Shown here in pieces: positions 52,401-59,817 of a stretch of DNA of 64,000 bases (position 1 is the first letter of the stretch; every line of letters begins with the position of its first letter). The stretch lies in the NCBI RefSeq assembly GCF_030345075.1, contig NZ_CP128361.1, positions 4,154,001 to 4,218,000 on the forward strand, read 5' to 3'. Source of the stretch: Solwaraspora sp. WMMA2065 (GTDB lineage: Bacteria > Actinomycetota > Actinomycetes > Mycobacteriales > Micromonosporaceae). Made by a program: the position numbers and the translations under genes. Under the pieces are notes generated by a model that did not search any database, was not told where the DNA came from, and was given only the letters and a program-made list of their open reading frames with translations.

Positions 52401-53185
52401 AGCTCCGGCTGCTGTGCCGCCTCCGGGGTCTTGACCACGAGTACGTGTGAGAAGCCGGTGACCTCGACGTCGACCACCAGGTCCACGTCGGGCAGCACCT
52501 CGGCGTAGACGGCCTGGTCACCGTCGACCGTCGGCTCCGGCAGGGCACCGGGCCAGTCGAGGGTCATGCTGCGGCCGGCGCGCTCCACCCGTACCAGGGG
52601 GGTGTCGCCACCGCCGGAGAGCCGCAGCCCGAGGGTGGCGGCCCGGGGGCCGATGCTGCCGTCGGCGGCGGTGACCAGGGTCGCGTCGGTCGGCACCCAT
52701 TGGCCGTCGCGGACCACCCGGAACGGCTGGGCGTGCTGCACCGAAGTCAGCGTGCCGTCCGGGTTGGCGAACGTCTGGGTGCTCTCACCCTGCAGGGCAC
52801 CGATCTCGACCCGCTCACCGATGTCGACGGCGTGGGCGAACGCCTCGGCTTCGGTCTGCCGGACCGGCTCCGCGCCGTCCACGGCCGGTGCCGGTTCGTC
52901 CGACTCCGCCGCCGGTGCGGGGGCGGCCTGCTCCGTCCGGTCCGGGGCCGCCGTCGCCGGGCTGTCGTCCGCCGCGAACGCCGCCAGGACCTCCTCGACA
53001 GTGGCGCCGTCGAAGGCCGGGTCGTCGACGACCGCCGCCGCAGGGAGGTCGGTGGAACGTACCGGGTCGTTTTTCAGCCGACGCAGAACCTGCTGCCAGG
53101 CCGCCTCGTCGGAGAAGTCAGTCCGCACCACGCACGGCTCGAACTCGAGGTCATCGGTCCGGACGATCAGCGGACGGGTAGGCAT
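49427..53185 (-). CDS. DNRLRE/LamG surface protein, partner of the Rhs toxin, with DUF6924-like N-terminus
   Basis: 1252 residues. Residues 1-60 (MPTRPLIVRTDDLEFEPCVV, RTDFSDEAAWQQVLRRL) resemble the small cytosolic DUF6924 domain and replace the signal peptide expected here. After an Ala/Pro linker come the usual partner-protein parts: GESTQTFANPDGTLTSVQHA, WPVYIDPVWQDTRRSDWAMV, a DNRLRE-type domain (about 400-560, RNVSLYRASSGISSGTNWNN), an Ig-like segment and two LamG domains (about 790-1240). Its stop is 47 bp before the toxin ATG, so they form one operon. AAGGAG precedes ATG 53185. How it would be exported is unclear. Confidence 0.8.
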   Translation of the reverse strand: MPTRPLIVRTDDLEFEPCVVRTDFSDEAAWQQVLRRLKNDPVRSTDLPAAAVVDDPAFDGATVEEVLAAFAADDSPATAAPDRTEQAAPAPAAESDEPAPAVDGAEPVRQTEAEAFAHAVDIGERVEIGALQGESTQTFANPDGTLTSVQHAQPFRVVRDGQWVPTDATLVTAADGSIGPRAATLGLRLSGGGDTPLVRVERAGRSMTLDWPGALPEPTVDGDQAVYAEVLPDVDLVVDVEVTGFSHVLVVKTPEAAQQPELAELEFGLATAGLTVQDGLEGGLAAVDTVSGAPVLEAAAPAMWDSGDDIAGTDAATPGRTAPDSGDVTGVDATGSAPPGASQAPIGWRIDGDTLTLLPDQAMLTDPDTRWPVYIDPVWQDTRRSDWAMVASGYPHMSYHKFSGTEGVGDCPVDSGQCNKVGKKRIYYALPTPYAGRTILSAEFRVTMTHTYNSTPRNVSLYRASSGISSGTNWNNKPALGVLLQTKAPTAKKNSCTSTNQNVGFTATAAVREAVTKGWSTTTFGLAATDENDQTAFKRFCGNALLAVHYNRTPSQPKQSELTMSPGGQCVTGTNRPYVDTPPTLFMVLRDPDHSSSHTEDVRGQILYYWYDSAGTRVNNYVTTGWKASGSRFQHTLPSSIPQNTPITWEVRAGDSEVWGPWSWEGSTQTACQFVYDSTAPAAPDIDSPEYLPLDAGEHTSACVEDDQHRGGVGIYGTFIFDSVSTDTVRYLYGFNTNPLPDNELVPTSPGGPVSLRWMPGDDAPNIVTVQAVDQSGLRSAIATCVFSVPTRLAAGEWGLGEAAGAASAEDARGNHPAVAGAGVTFGVSGPGCGDSGSECQFDRAIQFTGDAAESYLATTSSALVDTSTGFGASAWVRLTDDTTDRVAISQDGSGEPGFTLGFDAATGKWEFAIPSTDVLSLGGWSVTSTAPAIRDEWTHLAAAYDPELKTMTLYVNGDVQPTVPRRSAWKSRGAVQIGRAYARSGHTAGWAGELADIAVYDRVLVHREVSELSTLRPIRLGYWPLDDVSGDRSPAYDSNGQELLLEGGAHLYAPDVDEDPFVELPLVGGGHLVLDGVDGRARTDAPVAVTDGSFTVAARVRLPSPTCGDRDQAVLSQAGTAASGFVIRCGSGNRWELVLPHSDTNDPQATVVFDVDLLPSADQHGQHLAVVYDAFRNEVRLYINGEVAVTAAATYTAGWRAGGPLQVGRALHNGAFGQYLGGVVDEVRAYTGVADDESIQRLVLPAPNPYL

Positions 53186-53294
53186 CTCGGTTGGCTCCTT
53201 CGGATCGGCGGCGACACCGGGCCCCACGCCGCAGAGACGTGAGCCGGATCGGCGGCATGGTAGCGGAATCGGTCCGATCGGTCGGGCATGCGCG

Positions 53295-54065
53295 TCACCC
53301 CCACACCACGCTTCGCAAGTGGACGTACGGACGGCCGTCCGGGTCGTCGTCGACCTGCGCGTGGACCTCGTAGACCTCGGCGATCCGGGCCGGTGTGAGC
53401 ACCTGTGCCGGGGAGCCGGCGGCCACCACCCTGCCGCCGTTCAGCAGCACGATCCGATCGCAGAACCGCGCCGCCAGATTGATGTCGTGCAGGGCTGCTA
53501 TCACCGTCGGCGGGCCGGCCGCCAACCGTTCCAGCAGGTCCAGCTGGTAGCGGACGTCCAGGTGGTTCGTCGGCTCGTCGAGCAGCAGCACCTGCGGTTG
53601 CTGCAGCAGCGCACGGGCGATGTCGACCCGCTGCCGCTCCCCGCCGGACAGCGTCGACCAGCGCCGGTCGGCGAAGCCGGCCAACCCGGCGTCGACCAGT
53701 GCCTGCTCGGCGGCGGCGAGGTCAGCGGCCGAGCCGGCCGCCAGCAGCGGCCGATGCGGGATCCGGGCCAGCAGCAGCACGTCCAGCACCGACATGTCCG
53801 CGTCGGAGGCGTGATGCTGGGTGACCACGGCGAGCCGCCGGGCCAGCACCCGGCGCGGCATGGACCGGGTGTCGACCCCGTCGAGCAGCACCCGGCCGGA
53901 GTCGGGTCGCTGCAGGCCGGCGAGCACCCGCAGCAGGCTGGACTTGCCGGAGCCGTTCGGGCCGAGCAGCCCGACCAGGGTGCCGTCGGGCGCGTCGAGG
54001 GTGACGTCGGCGAGCAGCGGCTTTCCGCGTACCGCCCAGGTGATCCTCTCAGCCCGCAGTCTCAT
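53295..54065 (-). CDS. ABC transporter ATP-binding protein, FecE type
   Basis: 256 residues. Walker A LLGPNGSGKSSLLRVLAG (about 32-49), Q-loop VVTQHHASDAD, signature STLSGGERQRVDIARALLQQ, Walker B VLLLDEPTNHLD and H-loop ALHDINLAA. This subfamily drives import of ferric siderophores, haem or cobalamin. ATG 54065 overlaps the permease stop (ATGA). It is the last gene of a four-gene operon: binding protein, methyltransferase, permease, ATPase. Confidence 0.93.
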   Translation of the reverse strand: MRLRAERITWAVRGKPLLADVTLDAPDGTLVGLLGPNGSGKSSLLRVLAGLQRPDSGRVLLDGVDTRSMPRRVLARRLAVVTQHHASDADMSVLDVLLLARIPHRPLLAAGSAADLAAAEQALVDAGLAGFADRRWSTLSGGERQRVDIARALLQQPQVLLLDEPTNHLDVRYQLDLLERLAAGPPTVIAALHDINLAARFCDRIVLLNGGRVVAAGSPAQVLTPARIAEVYEVHAQVDDDPDGRPYVHLRSVVWG

Positions 54066-55135
54066 GCCGGCGCCTGCCGGCGGCGGATGAGCAGCGCGAA
54101 CGCGGGCACCCCGAGCAGCGCGGTGACCACCCCGACCGGCACCTCCTGCGGCGCGAACACGGTCCGGGCGGCGGTGTCCGCCCAGATCAGGAAGGTGGCA
54201 CCGATGACGGCGCAGGTGGGCAGCAGGATCCGGTGCCGGGAACCGACCAGGTACCGGGCGGCGTGTGGCACGGTCAGCCCGACGAAGCCGATCGCGCCGC
54301 TCGCCGCGACCAGCACCGCGGCCAGCAACGCGGTGGTGCCGAACAGCAGCGCCCGCACGATGACCGGGGAGAATCCCAGCGACTGGGCGACGTCGGTGCC
54401 GAACGCGAACGCGTCCAGCGCCGGGGTGGCCGCCCAGCAGATCAGCAGCGCCCCGGCGGCCACGGCTGCGGCCAGCGCCACCGTCGACCAGCCGGCCATG
54501 GTCAGCGAACCGAGCAGCCAGAAGGTGACCCCCCGGGTCTGCTGCGGTGACGCGGCGGAGACCACGATCAGGCTGGTGACGGCGGCGAACAGCTGGCCGA
54601 CGGCGACCCCGGCGAGCAGGATCCGGGACGGTTCGGTCCACCGTCGACCGGCCAGAGCCAGGGTGGCGAGGAACGCGGCGACCGCACCGGCGAACGCGCC
54701 GCCGGTGAGCGCACCGGCGCCGACGCCGAGCCCGAGGACCAGCACCGACACCGCGCCGGTCGAGGCACCGGCGGAGATGCCCAGCAGGTACGGGTCGGCG
54801 AGCGGGTTGCGGGTCAACGCCTGCAGCACCGCGCCGCAGACCGCCAGGCCGCCGCCGACCAGCCCGGCGAGCAGCACCCGGGGCGTACGCAGGTTCCACA
54901 CGATGCTGTCGGCCAGTGCGGGTAGCGGCTCCAGCGGCAGCCCGAGGTGTACGCCGTGGGTGCGGAACACGTCGGTGACGGTCAGATCGGCGGTGCCGAT
55001 GGTGGTCGCCCCGGCGACGCTGAGCGCCAGCGCGGCGACGGCGAAGATCAACACCGGTGCCCGGGTACGGGTGCCCCGTGCCGCCCGTACCCGGGTCCGG
55101 GTGGTCGGCGGCGTCCGCGACGGGGTGAGGGTCAT
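54062..55135 (-). CDS. ABC transporter permease, FecCD/BtuC type
   Basis: 357 residues, about 9-10 hydrophobic helices. Family motifs: IVWNLRTPRVLLAGLVGGGL, AVCGAVLQALTRNPLADPYL, LGISAGASTGAV, FWLLGSLTMAGWSTVALAAA, GAIGFVGLTVPHAARYLVGS and IWADTAARTVFAPQEVPVGV. Single permease gene, so a homodimer is expected. ATG 55135 overlaps the methyltransferase stop (ATGA). It imports a metal chelate or cofactor; the substrate is not readable. Confidence 0.92.
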   Translation of the reverse strand: MTLTPSRTPPTTRTRVRAARGTRTRAPVLIFAVAALALSVAGATTIGTADLTVTDVFRTHGVHLGLPLEPLPALADSIVWNLRTPRVLLAGLVGGGLAVCGAVLQALTRNPLADPYLLGISAGASTGAVSVLVLGLGVGAGALTGGAFAGAVAAFLATLALAGRRWTEPSRILLAGVAVGQLFAAVTSLIVVSAASPQQTRGVTFWLLGSLTMAGWSTVALAAAVAAGALLICWAATPALDAFAFGTDVAQSLGFSPVIVRALLFGTTALLAAVLVAASGAIGFVGLTVPHAARYLVGSRHRILLPTCAVIGATFLIWADTAARTVFAPQEVPVGVVTALLGVPAFALLIRRRQAPA

Positions 55136-55953
55136 CGGCGGCCGAACACCACGTGGTCGTCGAGGTACTGCCAGACCGTGCCGACCTCGGTGAACCCGGC
55201 GGTACGCAGCGCGGCGAGGTGAAACTCCAGTGGCGCGTCGGGCGGCTTCGGGCGGTCGGCGAACCGCCGTTGCCGTTCGGCGACCAGCGCGGCGAGGGCC
55301 GGTACCCGGGCCGCTTCGGTGTGCCAGTCCTGGTAGCGCAGCGCCCCGGCGGCGAAGCCGGCCTGCTGTGTGCGTTCGTCGTGCCGCTGTGCGACCGCCG
55401 CCAACGTCGGATGCTCCGGCCCGAAGTGCAGGTGGTCGGCGTTGAGCAGGATGCCGCCGGGACGCAGCAGCCCGGCGGCGGCGGTGTAGACGGCGAGCAG
55501 TTGTGTCGGGGTGAGCCAGTGCAGGGCGGTGGAGCTGAGCACCGCGTCGACCTGGTCGACGCCGAGCCGGTCGGCCCAGTCGTCGGCGACCAGGTCGACG
55601 TCGCGTACGTCGATCCGGTCGCCGTGACCGGCGAGTGCCCCGGCGGCGATACGCAGCAGAACCGGGTCGTAGTCGACGGCGACGCACCGGGCCCGGGGCA
55701 GCGCGGCGAGCACCCGGTCGGAGATCGCTCCGGGCCCGCAGGCCAGGTCGAGCACGGTGATCGGCCGGTCGCCGAGGTGCAGGCTGAGCAGGTCGAGCAG
55801 CACCTGGAAGCGGTTTTCCCGGTAGGCGACGTACGCGGACTGCTGGGTGTCCCACAGGTCGAGTAGCCGCCGCGCCTCGGCGGGGTCGAGCGGCGGCGCG
55901 GTGGTCGGGTCAGGTGTCAGGTCGGGTGCGGGTTCGGTGGTCAGGTCGGTCAC
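55132..55953 (-). CDS. Class I SAM-dependent methyltransferase in an ABC uptake operon
   Basis: 273 residues. SAM-binding motif I TVLDLACGPGAISDRVLAAL (about 66-85), then CVAVDYDPVLL (acidic end of strand 2), VDAVLSSTALHWL (motif IV region) and LRPGGILLNADHLHFG. GTG 55953 has AAGGAG upstream and overlaps the stop of the binding protein gene (GTGA); its own stop overlaps the permease start. Its place between transporter genes suggests action on the imported chelate, its carrier, or an intermediate. Substrate unknown. Confidence 0.85.
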   Translation of the reverse strand: MTDLTTEPAPDLTPDPTTAPPLDPAEARRLLDLWDTQQSAYVAYRENRFQVLLDLLSLHLGDRPITVLDLACGPGAISDRVLAALPRARCVAVDYDPVLLRIAAGALAGHGDRIDVRDVDLVADDWADRLGVDQVDAVLSSTALHWLTPTQLLAVYTAAAGLLRPGGILLNADHLHFGPEHPTLAAVAQRHDERTQQAGFAAGALRYQDWHTEAARVPALAALVAERQRRFADRPKPPDAPLEFHLAALRTAGFTEVGTVWQYLDDHVVFGRR

Positions 55954-56957
55954 TGGTTCAGCTCCTTGAGGGCGGCGGCGACCGCTTCGACGGCGGTGAC
56001 GCTGCGTACGGACGGGTCCATCGACGAACCGGGGACGGTGATGAACCGGCCGGCCTTGACGGCGTCGAGTGCGGCGGTGGTCGGGTTGCTCCGCATGAAG
56101 TCGATCTTCGACTGGGCGCTGTCGCCGTCTCCGCCGCGGGTCAGGTCGGCGAGGACGATCACGTCGGGGTTGCGGGCGGCGATCTCCTCCCAGTTGCCGG
56201 CCGGCCAGGTCTGCTCGGCGTCGCCGTAGGCGTTGCTCACCCCGAGTTCGGCGCTGATGGCGGCGGGCACGCCGCCGGCTCCGGCGACGTACGGGGTGGC
56301 GGTGCCGGAGTAGTACCAGAGCAGGTCGGTGCCGGCCGGGGCGTCGGCGGTCGCGGTCGCGGCGGCCAACCGGTCACGCTGGTCGGCGACGACCTGCTCG
56401 CCCCGCTCGGCGACGCCGAAGATGGTGGCGATCTCGGTGATCTCGGTGAAGATGCCGTCGAAGTGGAACTCGGTCTCGCCGGTAGCCGGGTCCTCGCAGG
56501 CGAACCGGGACAGGTAGGCGGGGACGTCCAGGGCCGCGAGGTCCGCGCGCGGGCCGGCGGCGTCCGGGCCGTACGCGGAGGTGAAGGTGGAGTAGACGAA
56601 GTCGGGTGCGGCGTCGAGGACGGCCTCGCGGTTGGGGTAGAGGTCGGCGAGTACCGGCACGTCGGCGTAGTCGGCGGCCAGTTCGGGCAGCACCGGGTCG
56701 GTCTGGTAGCTGGTGCCGATCATGTGGTCGGCCAGCCCGAGGCTGAGCATGATCTCGGTGGCGTTCTGTTCCATGGTGAGGGCGCGGCGCGGCGGTTCGG
56801 TCACGGTCAGCGTGGTGCCGCAGTTGGTGATCTCGACGGCACCGGCTTCCGGGGAAGCAGCGGCCTCGGCATCGACATCGGGGCTGGCGGTGGCACAGCC
56901 GGACAAGCCGACCGTCAGCACCACCGCTAGCCCAGCGGAAACGGTAACGGTTTTCAT
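55950..56957 (-). CDS. ABC transporter substrate-binding lipoprotein (metallophore type)
   Basis: 335 residues. Lipobox VGLSGCA (Cys21) after a short hydrophobic signal, so it is anchored outside the membrane. The TroA/FhuD-like fold is marked by PRRALTMEQNATEIMLSLGL, IGTSYQTDPVLPELAADYAD, APDFVYSTFTSAYG and NWEEIAARNPDVIVLADLTR. ATG 56957 lies 6 nt after TAGCTT, with TTGACC 16 bp farther up, giving a good leaderless promoter. It is the first gene of the uptake operon. Substrate: an iron or cobalt chelate is most likely. Confidence 0.9.
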   Translation of the reverse strand: MKTVTVSAGLAVVLTVGLSGCATASPDVDAEAAASPEAGAVEITNCGTTLTVTEPPRRALTMEQNATEIMLSLGLADHMIGTSYQTDPVLPELAADYADVPVLADLYPNREAVLDAAPDFVYSTFTSAYGPDAAGPRADLAALDVPAYLSRFACEDPATGETEFHFDGIFTEITEIATIFGVAERGEQVVADQRDRLAAATATADAPAGTDLLWYYSGTATPYVAGAGGVPAAISAELGVSNAYGDAEQTWPAGNWEEIAARNPDVIVLADLTRGGDGDSAQSKIDFMRSNPTTAALDAVKAGRFITVPGSSMDPSVRSVTAVEAVAAALKELNQ

Positions 56958-56963
56958 GTCGGC

Positions 56964-56991
56964 AAGCTAACACGGCTCCGCCGCAGGTCAA
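56964..56991 (-). promoter_or_regulatory. Promoter of the metallophore uptake operon
   Basis: On the minus strand TTGACC (56991-56986), a 16-bp spacer and TAGCTT (56969-56964) predict transcription starting at the A of the ATG at 56957. No clear 19-bp Fur-type palindrome was recognised nearby. Confidence 0.55.
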
Positions 56992-57037
56992 GCAGGGGGT
57001 ACGGGCTCCGAGCGCACCGACGGCGCTGAGTTGTGAG

Positions 57038-57901
57038 TCAGGAGCCTGGGACGAACCGGACCCGGAACAGCGCCGGCCAGTACTTGCCGGTGATCAGGAA
57101 CTCGTCGGTGCCGGGCACCGCCGCGATGCCGTTGAGCACGTCCACCCCGGCCCGCTCCGCACCGGCAAGCAGCCCACCGGCGTCGACCTCGGCGACCACC
57201 TGCCCGCTCGCCGGGTCGATCCGGACGATCTCGTCGGTCCGCCAGACGTTCGCCCAGACCTGGCCGTCGACGCATTCCAGCTCGTTGATGTCGCGTACCG
57301 GCGTACCGGCGCGGGTCACCGTGACCGACCCGATCTGGTCGAAGGTGGCCGGATCGCGATAGGTGAGCTGGTCGGTGCCGTCGCTCATCACCAGCCGGTC
57401 CGCCGCGTCGTCGTGGCAGATGCCCCAACCCTCGCCGTCGTAGGTCACCTCGCGCAGCACGTCGAGGGTTTCCCGGTCGCGCTCGTACGCGACACCCTCC
57501 CGCCAGGTGATCTGCCAGATCCGCGACTCCAGCACGGTGATGCCCTCGCCGAAGACGGTGTCCGGCAGACTCACCCGACGCCGCACCGTGCCGCTGGCCA
57601 GGTCGACGACCCGCAACTCGGACTCGCCGTACTGGCCGGTGCCCTCGTACAGGTCCGAACCGACCAGCTCCAGCCCCTGGGTGAACGCCGCCGTGTCGTG
57701 CGGGTAGCGGGCCAGCACCTCCACCCGCAACTGTTCGACGGGCACGACCGCCGCGGACCGCCCGTCGACGAGCGGTACCGTCGCCGGCCCGGCGGACCGC
57801 GACCCGGCGTATGCCGCGGCGGCGGCCACTGTGACGGCGGCCAGCAGCACCACCACGGCCCGTCGCCGACCCAGCACGCCGCCCACCTCCGCTCCGCTCA
57901 C
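57038..57901 (-). CDS. Glutaminyl-peptide cyclotransferase, secreted or membrane-anchored
   Basis: 287 residues. An N-terminal hydrophobic helix (RAVVVLLAAVTVAAAAAYAG) is followed by the five-bladed beta-propeller of the plant/bacterial-type glutamine cyclotransferase: YPHDTAAFTQGLELVGSDLY, ESTG-like YEGTGQYGESEL, FGEGITVLESRIWQITWREG, EGWGICHDDAADRLVMSDGT and INELECVDGQVWANVW. It cyclises N-terminal Gln to pyroglutamate on exported peptides or proteins. Start GTG 57901 (GGGGG upstream) is preferred over TTG 57949. Confidence 0.88.
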   Translation of the reverse strand: MSGAEVGGVLGRRRAVVVLLAAVTVAAAAAYAGSRSAGPATVPLVDGRSAAVVPVEQLRVEVLARYPHDTAAFTQGLELVGSDLYEGTGQYGESELRVVDLASGTVRRRVSLPDTVFGEGITVLESRIWQITWREGVAYERDRETLDVLREVTYDGEGWGICHDDAADRLVMSDGTDQLTYRDPATFDQIGSVTVTRAGTPVRDINELECVDGQVWANVWRTDEIVRIDPASGQVVAEVDAGGLLAGAERAGVDVLNGIAAVPGTDEFLITGKYWPALFRVRFVPGS

Positions 57902-58025
57902 GGCTGCACCCCCGCGCACGGCTCCGGTCCGCCGTCGGGTCGTCGACAAGTGTCGCGCACCGGCGGCCGGGTGTCCCGCACCCGGCGGACGGGCCGGGAC
58001 GCCCGAGCCGACCAGCGTGTGTCGA

Positions 58026-59045
58026 TCACGATACGGCCGGGGTCACCTCGACCACGATCTTCGATCGGGGATGCTCCTCGACGAAGTACCGCACCGCCTC
58101 GGCCGCGCGGTCCAGCGGAAACGTCCGCTCCACCGGGAGGACCATCCGGCCGGCCTCGATCAGCTCGGTCAGCTCCCGCAGCGGCTGCTGCCCCGGCCTG
58201 GCCAGGAACCCGGTCACCCGTTGGCTGACGAACGGCGCCCAGACCTTCGACCGCAGCAGCCGGCCCACCGGGCCGAACCAGCGGCTACCCGTACCGCCAC
58301 ACAGGACCAACGTCCCGCGCGGGGTCAACGCCCGGCGGCAGTCGGTCAGCCGGTGCCGACCTGCCACGTCGAAGATCAGATCCCACTGCCGACCCGACCG
58401 GGTGAAGTCCTCGCGGGTGTAGTCGATCACGTCGTCCGCGCCGAGTGAGCGCACCAGGTCGACGTTGCGGTCCCGGCAGACCCCGGTGACCTCGGCACCG
58501 AGCGCCTTGGCGAGCTGCACCGCGAAGGTGCCGACCCCGCCGGAGGCCCCGTTGACCAGCACCCGTTGACCGGGCTGGAGCCGGCCGTGGTCCCGCAACC
58601 CCTGCCAGGCGGTGACCCCGGCGAGCGGCACCGTCGCCGCCTGCACCGGGGTGACGTTCCCCGGGGTACGCCAGGCCCGGTCGGCGGGGACGGCGGCATA
58701 CTCGGCGAAGCTGCCGCTGTCGATCTCGGCGTACACCCGGTCGCCGGGGCGGAAGTCGCAGACCGCCGCGCCGACCGCGACGACCTCGCCGGCGACGTCG
58801 CGCCCGCGCACCTTCGCCCGCGGGGCGGACAGGCCGAAGGCCAACCGGGCGAGGTACGGCTCACCGGTGACGAACACCAGGTCGGCGTAGTTGATCGAGG
58901 CGGCCTGTACCCGTACCAACAGCTGCTTGTCCGTGATGGACGGACACGGCAGCTGCCGCACGGTCAGCACCTCGGCGGACCCGTAGCGGTCCTGGACGAT
59001 CGCCCGCATGGTGTCGGTGACCGGGGTGGTCCGACCGGCGCTCAT
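58026..59045 (-). CDS. MDR-family NAD(P)-dependent oxidoreductase (quinone reductase-like)
   Basis: 339 residues. GroES-like N-part (RAIVQDRYGSAEVLTVRQLP, GRDVAGEVVAVGAAVCDFRP GDRVY region) and Rossmann part (VLVNGASGGVGTFAVQLAKA, ELVRSLGADDVIDYT-like sequence). The zinc ligands of alcohol dehydrogenases are missing, so a quinone or enone reductase is likely. ATG 59045 overlaps the stop of the 95-residue gene (ATGA); ATG 59009 is an alternative. It is the last gene of an ArsR-led operon. Confidence 0.88.
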   Translation of the reverse strand: MSAGRTTPVTDTMRAIVQDRYGSAEVLTVRQLPCPSITDKQLLVRVQAASINYADLVFVTGEPYLARLAFGLSAPRAKVRGRDVAGEVVAVGAAVCDFRPGDRVYAEIDSGSFAEYAAVPADRAWRTPGNVTPVQAATVPLAGVTAWQGLRDHGRLQPGQRVLVNGASGGVGTFAVQLAKALGAEVTGVCRDRNVDLVRSLGADDVIDYTREDFTRSGRQWDLIFDVAGRHRLTDCRRALTPRGTLVLCGGTGSRWFGPVGRLLRSKVWAPFVSQRVTGFLARPGQQPLRELTELIEAGRMVLPVERTFPLDRAAEAVRYFVEEHPRSKIVVEVTPAVS

Positions 59046-59329
59046 TCGACGGTCCGCAGAATCTGCTCGATGGCGCTGGTCCGGGTCCGCAGCTCGGCCA
59101 GGTCGGCCGCGACCCGCTGCTGCGTGTCGACCGAGTTCTCAGCGAGTTGCTCGTAGCGGCGGACAAGCTGACGCATCGCCTCCTCCTGGCTGGCGAGCAG
59201 CTTCGTCTTGCGGAACTCGTGCAGAGAGGCGACGACCACCACGATCAGGAACACGCCGAGGGTCAGTACGCCGAGGATGAACACGACATCTGGCCAGGTG
59301 TTGCCGCCCTCTGCGGCGAAGACGTACAT
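59042..59329 (-). CDS. Small membrane protein with C-terminal coiled coil
   Basis: 95 residues: one hydrophobic helix (about 15-36, VVFILGVLTLGVFLIVVVVA), then a charged heptad-like helix (KLLASQEEAMRQLVRRYEQL to IEQILRTVE). No family recognised. It is coupled on both sides: its ATG overlaps the ArsR stop (TGATG) and its stop overlaps the MDR start. It might tether or sense at the membrane for the regulator or the oxidoreductase; this is inference. Confidence 0.75.
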   Translation of the reverse strand: MYVFAAEGGNTWPDVVFILGVLTLGVFLIVVVVASLHEFRKTKLLASQEEAMRQLVRRYEQLAENSVDTQQRVAADLAELRTRTSAIEQILRTVE

Positions 59330-59682
59330 CAGGACTTCTCCTTACGCGCGGGGCCCGCTGCCGACGGGTCCGGTCCGGTGAGGGTGGTCGCCGCCGCGGC
59401 GAGCGTCGACGGGGTCAGGTGCAGGGTGAAATCGGCAACCTCGTAGTACTTCATGGCTTTTCCGTCCTCGGACAGCTCGAGACTCCCGACGATCAGGCCG
59501 GCGGCTTCCAGCCGCTGCAGGTGCATGTGCAACAGCGGACGACTGATGCCGATCTCGCGGGAGAGGTGACTGACGTAGTCCCGACCGGCGGCGAGCCGGC
59601 CGAGGATCCGCAGCCGCAGCGGGTTGGCCAGCGCCGCCAGCTTCTCGACCAGATCGTCACCGGAGGGCGTGGCCGATGTCAT
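59329..59682 (-). CDS. ArsR-like helix-turn-helix regulator
   Basis: 117 residues. Winged helix: LAALANPLRLRILGRLAAGR, HLSREIGISRPLLHMHLQRL (recognition helix) and wing GSLELSEDGKAMKYYEVADF. No ArsR metal-binding ELCVCDL motif is present, so a non-metal signal is likely. AAGGAG precedes ATG 59682. It starts a three-gene overlapping operon with the membrane coiled-coil protein and the MDR oxidoreductase. A palindrome upstream may be its operator. Confidence 0.88.
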   Translation of the reverse strand: MTSATPSGDDLVEKLAALANPLRLRILGRLAAGRDYVSHLSREIGISRPLLHMHLQRLEAAGLIVGSLELSEDGKAMKYYEVADFTLHLTPSTLAAAATTLTGPDPSAAGPARKEKS

Positions 59683-59696
59683 CGCTCTCCTTCATG

Positions 59697-59714
59697 TGTC
59701 ATGTCTATCTGACA
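59697..59714. promoter_or_regulatory. Putative ArsR-like operator
   Basis: TGTCATGTCTATCTGACA has 5-bp arms TGTCA/TGACA around an 8-nt centre, 15 bp upstream of the regulator's ATG. The position suits autoregulation, although the arms are short. Confidence 0.45.
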
Positions 59715-59817
59715 GGTGAAAGCATAACAGGACAGGACCACCCCGCCAACGGACGCTGAGCAGTCGCAGTCGTCCGGCCACGCGAACGTCGGTGCCCGGC
59801 TGACCTAAGGTTGACCC

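Noticed and set aside
40064-53185. Locus considered as a type VI secretion or contact-dependent inhibition system
   Set aside because: No VgrG, PAAR, Hcp, TpsB or tube components; the toxin has its own signal peptide, as in actinobacterial secreted Rhs/Hint toxins.
53295-54899. 534-codon reading that would fuse permease-region sequence to the ABC ATPase
   Set aside because: The N-terminal part is an out-of-frame translation of the permease; the ATPase starts at 54065 with an ATGA overlap.
52566-55193. 875-codon plus-strand frame across the partner protein and ABC genes
   Set aside because: Spans three well-supported minus-strand genes and has low-complexity Ser/Ala/Arg composition.
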